64,000 nucleotides of DNA, from contig JAUIRK010000501.1 of assembly GCA_030549495.1 (NCBI GenBank), positions 124,001 through 188,000 on the forward strand. The letters run 5' to 3'. How positions within the stretch are numbered: position 1 is the stretch's first letter; the number at the start of each line of letters is the position of its first letter. A program made the position numbers and the translations under genes. Under the pieces are notes generated by a model that ran no database searches, was not told where the DNA came from, and saw only the letters and a list, made by a program, of their open reading frames with translations. This DNA is from Nectonema munidae. Taxonomy: Eukaryota; Nematomorpha; Nectonematoida; Nectonematidae. This document shows, piece by piece, positions 59,130 to 64,000 of this stretch.

Positions 59130-60009
59130 CAGCCCGATGATAGGAAATGCAGGGCCCAATTAGAAATCTGATAGCGGGGCCCCGACTCTACATAGTAAAA
59201 TTTATCGGTGTTCATATTTCATATAAAAAACACATACAAACCAAAAAAATGGACATTTAATGCTTGGCATAAAAAAATTTAAATGCGATATGGATACTTT
59301 TAGATTTACTTTTAACATTAAGAGAGGCAAATTAAGCTTAGAAAAAGACTCTTCTAGCTTTTTTATTAGCAAAAATGACCGTAAAATTGTTTGCATTTGT
59401 TTACGAATTTGAAAGTAATATTGAGCCTACTACCATATGTATAAATATATAAACTTCAAAATAAAAAACAGCCATAAAACAATCATATCATATAATACAC
59501 ATTCACTATGCCTAGAAGTTGTTGAAACTGGGTAAGAAAGCAAGCTTCAATTTTGCTTTTATTTATGAGAAATTTTATCAAAGAAACATATTTTTAAACA
59601 ATTTTATATTTATATTTTGATATATTTTTTAAAATAATATAATTTATTCTTAATACCTTTAGAATAATGGACACATTTTTGTGTGGTTAGAAAAGAAAAT
59701 CTACTAATAAAAAATGTGGAGATAGTACAGGTGAAAATAGTGGAAATAAATGCAATACGACTCCCAAGATAAGAAAATACGATTCATCTTATTTATGAAT
59801 AGGGTTTATAAATTTCGTTATAGATGGCTTGGAGAAACCACAGTATTTATTATGTACGCAAGTTTTAGCTGAAGATAGTATGCTACCTTGCATTTTGAGG
59901 GCAAAATTTGAAACTAAATTGAAGCAAAAAGGACCGAAAGTTCGGGGCCCCTTCAAAGCACGGGGCCCAATTTGATAACATCGGTCAAATCGGCTTGCAA
60001 CCGGCCCTG
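59130..60009 (+). mobile_element. hAT deletion derivative with a BED-like N-terminus (ZBED5/SCAND3-like)
   Basis: The left end CAGCCCGATGATAGG and right end (other strand) CAGGGCCGGTTGCAAGCC share GGGCCCAATT and GGGGCCCC blocks further in. The flanks GTCTGAAA and TTATGAAA agree at 6 of 8 bases. At about 59,667-59,930 the plus strand encodes IRKYDSSYL, GFINFVIDGLEKPQYLLCTQ and VLAEDSMLP, the finger that opens ZBED5-like hAT transposases (RKYxxxYLxxGF...PQCxxCxxVLxNxSMxP). The rest of the transposase is deleted. Confidence 0.72.
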
Positions 60010-60145
60010 TTATGAAATATTTAAAATTAACCTAAAATTTATATCTTTTCTTCAATTATATTTAGATTAACATACATCCAAATTTTAATATTTAAATAGA
60101 GAATTTTTTAGTTCAAAACTAGGTTATATTTCAGTATATTTTGAT

Positions 60146-61174
60146 AAGGGCTGTAGCCATAAATAGGAAGTTGGGGGCACAATGGAAAGTTGAGGGGGCC
60201 TGAATATTTTGATTTAAAATTGGGCAATTTAATGCTTTTAAAAATAAGTAATGAATAAATAAAACAAATATTTATTGAAAAAAAAACTACATGCTCTCTC
60301 AAAAAAGTTGAATTCTTCATGTTTTGTTAGAAAATTTAGTATCAATATTTTTTGTATATGAATCTAAATATGATAGCAGAATCAAGCTTTTTCTTTTTCG
60401 TGCATCATAGAAGTTAAATTTAAAAAAAAGTATATCATGAGTATTTGAGTATTTTAAAGTAACTGTGCATAAGTGTTAATAGGAATTAAAATTTTAAGGA
60501 CCTTGAACAGGAAATTCAAAACAAATATGAACTGTTTTCACCTCAAAATATTGTGGATGCACCAACATTAAATATATTTAAAAATAGATTAGACTTCCAT
60601 TGGAGTCATCTCAAGTTTTTACACTTATGATATTTTGTCCTATGAAAACTCAAATATCTCATTATTTGAAGTTATTATTTTTAGATGCAATTTTCATAGG
60701 TTTGAACAATATAAAATATGTTATGTTATGTTATGAACTGTTTTTTCTGTATTTGCATCGAGAGACTGTGAGCTTCGATACTGAGTTCGTGATTATTATC
60801 GGATAAAGAACATTCTTCAAATAGATATAAAAGATATTCGTAGTTTTTGACAATAAAGTTGATTGAATCAAAATGTCCAGTCCATATTTGATCCATACTC
60901 CTTTGAATTTTCCCTCTATCATATATTTTCTCAACATTAGGCTTTCTCATAAAATTGTAAATGAGCTTACACACAGTAATAAATTACTATAAGTAATGCA
61001 TCTTGAAACTTCCTATATAGAATTCAAAGCATTAATCACAACAAGATTAAGCCGGTTATTCAGGCAATGTAAAAAAGGAAGAAAATAATAGGAAGTCGGG
61101 GAGGGGGGGCACAAGAGGAAGTTGGGGTGGGGGGGGGGGGCTCGGTCCCCCGGCCCCTTCTCGCTACGGCCCTG
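60146..61174 (-). mobile_element. hAT deletion derivative (TTF-type / DUF4371-like), G-rich ends
   Basis: A perfect 8-bp target duplication, ATTTTGAT, lies at 60,138-60,145 and 61,175-61,182. The ends are AAGGGCTGTAGCCATAAATA and (other strand) CAGGGCCGTAGCGAGAAGGG. At about 60,974-60,730 the minus strand encodes FMRKPNVEKIYDRGKIQRSM, then DQIWTGHFDSINFIVKNYEY. This matches the TRWxxxxxA block of TTF-type hATs. The first half of the transposase is missing. Subterminal GGAAGTTGGGGG and AAAGTTGAGGGGG link it to the small element at 22,660. Confidence 0.8.
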
Positions 61175-61345
61175 ATTTTGATGTCTTCGATTATCTCTTC
61201 CTTTCCTAATTGTTAAATATTATAAATTCCTTTTTCTTTTTTATAACGAGATGAAATTGAAAAGAATTGAACATCTTTATAAAATCAAAGTAGTGCGGAC
61301 AAGTTATCAAAAAGTTATCAGCAAATATAGCAAACGAGTTAAAGT

Positions 61346-61466
61346 AAAAAACTTTATTGATGAAACACAAATACCGCCTATCCAAAGCTTCTTCAGACAG
61401 GTAGAAAGAATAAGGAAAGTATATAAGTAATGAAAATCTATTTGTGTTTCATTAATAAAGTTTTTT
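61346..61466. repeat. Hairpin repeat H, copy 2
   Basis: 28-bp inverted arms (61,346-61,373 and 61,439-61,466) with one mismatch. The minus-strand loop reads CTGAAGAAGCTTTGGATAGG, the same CTGAAGAAG core and arm-loop-arm plan as 49,051-49,160. Confidence 0.65.
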
Positions 61467-62562
61467 CTATATTTTTTTATAAAACCTCTATTCTATATTA
61501 TTTGATATATAATCAAAAATAATGTTTAATAATAATCTATTTTTTGAATTTAAATTTCTTTTGTTTAATTAAGCCTGGTTTTTTTACAATGGCTGTAAGT
61601 TTTTTACTTTCTTTTTTTCTTCAAATGTTCTTCATTAGTTAATATTATTAAAATTATCATAAATTCACATATTTTGATGTCTATAAATTTAATTTTCTAC
61701 ATTTTATTTGATTTTAAATTTATAAATATAAATTACTTCCAACATTATTTTTTAGCTATTTAAAATTTTCTCGATTTAAAATGTTTCATTATCTAAATTT
61801 GTTATGACCAGGGCAAGTAAAAGTCAATTTTTTCGTAAGCTTTAGTTATTGTTCATAAACAATTTTTTCTTTTATTTCGAACTTTAATGATCTTTTGTTG
61901 AGTAATTTATAGGTCAACAAAAGTCAACTTTTTATTATAATGTCAATAAAGTAAATTTTTATTTTTTTCACAACTTGAATTATATTTACTTATAATAAAA
62001 ACCTATATAACTTTTTATTTATTAAAAAAGAGAAACTGAGTAATACTTTCAATCAATTGAGAGTTATTTTTATCAACGCTTTTCTTATTTCTGCTTTTAA
62101 ATTGTTTATGAATGAGACATATTTTTACAGTAGATACATATTTGCGCAGGTACTCCTCATACCTTAATACTCTTGTTTTAATGAAAGATGGTGTGTTCTT
62201 TTATTATATAGAGTGCATTCGTATCTTACTGGCATTAAATTTAAATGATATCTGTAAACAGCAGTGCTTATTTCCTGTTTTCAACTTGTTATATTTACTA
62301 TAGCTTTCATACTGTAATATAATCATCATGACTAGATGTTCATTACATGTAGGCCTATATTTTATGTGCTTGTAATTTGCGCATACCTTTGAGGATGATC
62401 GATAAACATATGCTTGTTAAACAACACAAATTTTTGAATATAAGTGCGCTTCTTCATCTTTCATTTTTTCAACAATTACTTCCTTAAATCTTTCATAAGA
62501 AACTTTATTTTTGTTGTCCAATTTTCTTCAACTGTTGTTATTTTTGAAAAATAAAATCAAAC
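61467..62562. other. AT-rich flank upstream of the terminal hAT
   Basis: No gene supported. It may hold the 5' end of the hAT starting at 62,563, but no terminal repeat was recognised. Confidence 0.4.
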
Positions 62563-63950
62563 ATGCCAAAAACTGCTAAAAACAACTTTCAAAAAATATC
62601 TTCTTTCGTTTTCAAATATCCGAAGGAATTCACTTATTCTACAGATAAAAGTACTTTGTATTGTATATTATGCATGACTGAAGTGGAATACGAAAAAACT
62701 TTTTTTGTGGACAAGCACAGATCAACGCAAAAGCATAAAAGAATTCTTGATAATGCTTCTGGAAGTAAAAGTCTTGAATCCTTTGTAAAGATCACTGATA
62801 AAAACTTTACTAATATTTTGATAACGGCATTTTTAGAAGCAAACATTCCTCTTTATAAATTGAACCATCCAAGTATTAAGTCTTTATTTCATATTGGCAA
62901 AGTTTTATCATCTGAAAGAACTTGTAGAAACGCAATAGACGACTTGGCGACAAATAAATTAAGAGAAATCAAAGATTTAATTAAAAATCAACAAATTTTT
63001 TTAATGATTGATGAAACAGAACTATCAAGTAAAATCTTTGTAAATGTTCTGCTTGGAAAACTTAATCATTCAACTGTCACACATCTTATCAAAATTGTAG
63101 TTCATGAGTCTCACTTAAACTCAGAAAAACTAACTATATTGGTAGATGATGTGATTAAAGAGTTTGATATTGAAGGCAACGACTTTTGTTTGCTTTTAAC
63201 AGATGCTGCTACATATAATGTAGCTGCTGGAAAAACTTTGAATATTTTATTTCCCAATCTCTTTCACGTGACATGCTTCTCTCATCTTCTCCATAACTGT
63301 GCTCTAAAAGTGAAAGCTTTTTACAAAAATGTTGATGATTTAATTTCTTCGGTTAAAGCCTTAACAATCAAAAACAAAAGGAGGCGTTCTCTTCTTAAAG
63401 ATATTGGATATCCACCCACTTCTATTGTAACAAGGTGGGCAAGCTGGCTAAAAAGTGCTCTTTATTACTGTGAATATTTTCCAAACATTCGACGAATTAT
63501 TCAAAACATCGATAGTGAACACAGCATTTTGTTTAAAAGGGAGGGCTAAAGAAAGTTTAAATAATCATGATCTGGCTAAAAATTTACTCTCAATAAAGCA
63601 AAACTACAATGATTTGATTGATTTTGTAGAAAAATCTCAAAACTCTAGATTTTCGATAAAAGATGCTTACAATTCTTTTAACAAAATTAATTTTTGTGAA
63701 GATGAATGCAAAATTAAGCAATATTTTGAAAGACGTTTCAATCAAAATCAAATAAAAGAAATAATAGAAATGAAAAATTGTGAAATTTCACCAAGCACAT
63801 ATTTGAAGCTACAGGACTGTCAAGCAACTACTTCAGAAGTTGAACGTTCATTTTCTAAATTAAAAAAAACTACTGGAAAAAGACCGAAATTTTAAAGACG
63901 AAAATATTTTCAAGTATATGATATTTTATTATAATTCAAAAAATAATAAT
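62563..63950 (+). pseudogene. hAT transposase with CGGBP1-like finger, broken
   Basis: The 62,563 start gives MPKTAKNNFQ. A CGGBP1/BED-like finger lies at residues 30-62 (LYCILCMTEV ... KHRSTQKHKR). The core shows FLMIDETELSS with the first Asp, then FCLLLTDAATYNVAAGKTLN with the second. HVTCFSHLLHNCALKVKAFY and SIVTRWASWLKSALYYCEYF follow. A frameshift near 63,530 moves the frame. It then runs through SPSTYLKLQDCQATTSEVER and SFSKLKK, the dimerisation block. A second shift near 63,890 precedes DRNFKDENIFKYMIFYYN. Only two frame errors in about 460 residues make it fairly young. A domesticated gene is unlikely given these breaks. The right end of the element may lie beyond the window. Confidence 0.85.
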
Positions 63951-64000
63951 GACTATGAATCAGTGAAATTTCAATAAATTTTTTACAGCTTTACAATCAT

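Overview
The window is AT-rich eukaryotic DNA with few genes and many transposons. It is animal, most likely arthropod. The evidence is a type I geranylgeranyltransferase beta-subunit gene, a fragment of an animal-type chitin synthase, a gene split by short GT-AG introns, and a mix of hAT, piggyBac, FLYWCH-type MULE, Ty3/Gypsy and LINE remnants. A crustacean such as a copepod would fit, but the sequence does not prove it.

Layout. 0.5-1.6 kb (minus): an intact, intron-free, relatively GC-rich PGGT1B-like gene. 2-9.3 kb: decayed transposons (two short non-autonomous hAT-type elements, a DUF4371-type hAT, a piggyBac, the 3' end of a LINE). 10-12 kb: unclassified repeats and a diverged satellite. 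12.05-22.57 kb: one nested cluster. A piggyBac with matching ends was split by a GTF2IRD2-like hAT, and the hAT was split by a complete-looking Ty3/Gypsy element with nearly identical LTRs. A GC-rich hAT-like insertion lies elsewhere in the same piggyBac. 22.8-30 kb: mostly featureless. 30.4 kb: a possible small membrane protein. 32.9-33.8 kb: a MULE remnant. 34.7-35.7 kb: palindromic and GAGTGACA-rich repeats. 38.0-43.1 kb (plus): five phase-compatible exons of a Glu/Lys-rich, probably disordered host protein. 43.4-43.8 kb: an RTE-like LINE tail. 46.0-48.8 kb: a second piggyBac flanked by two copies of a 107-bp coding-like repeat. 49-51.3 kb: a hairpin repeat and TTAA-bounded MITEs. 51.5-58.1 kb: a LINE fragment, a BED-type hAT split by a 731-bp element with 185-bp inverted repeats, a broken chitin synthase fragment, and an older broken Gypsy. 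59.1-61.2 kb: two deletion derivatives of hAT elements with target duplications. 61.3 kb: a second hairpin repeat. 62.6-63.95 kb: a broken CGGBP1-like hAT.

Only the PGGT1B gene, the Glu/Lys-rich gene and possibly the small membrane protein look like working host genes. They show no operon-like or functional link. The rest is a layered record of transposition in which relative ages can be read from the nesting. I found no convincing tRNA, rRNA, CRISPR or bacterial-type system.
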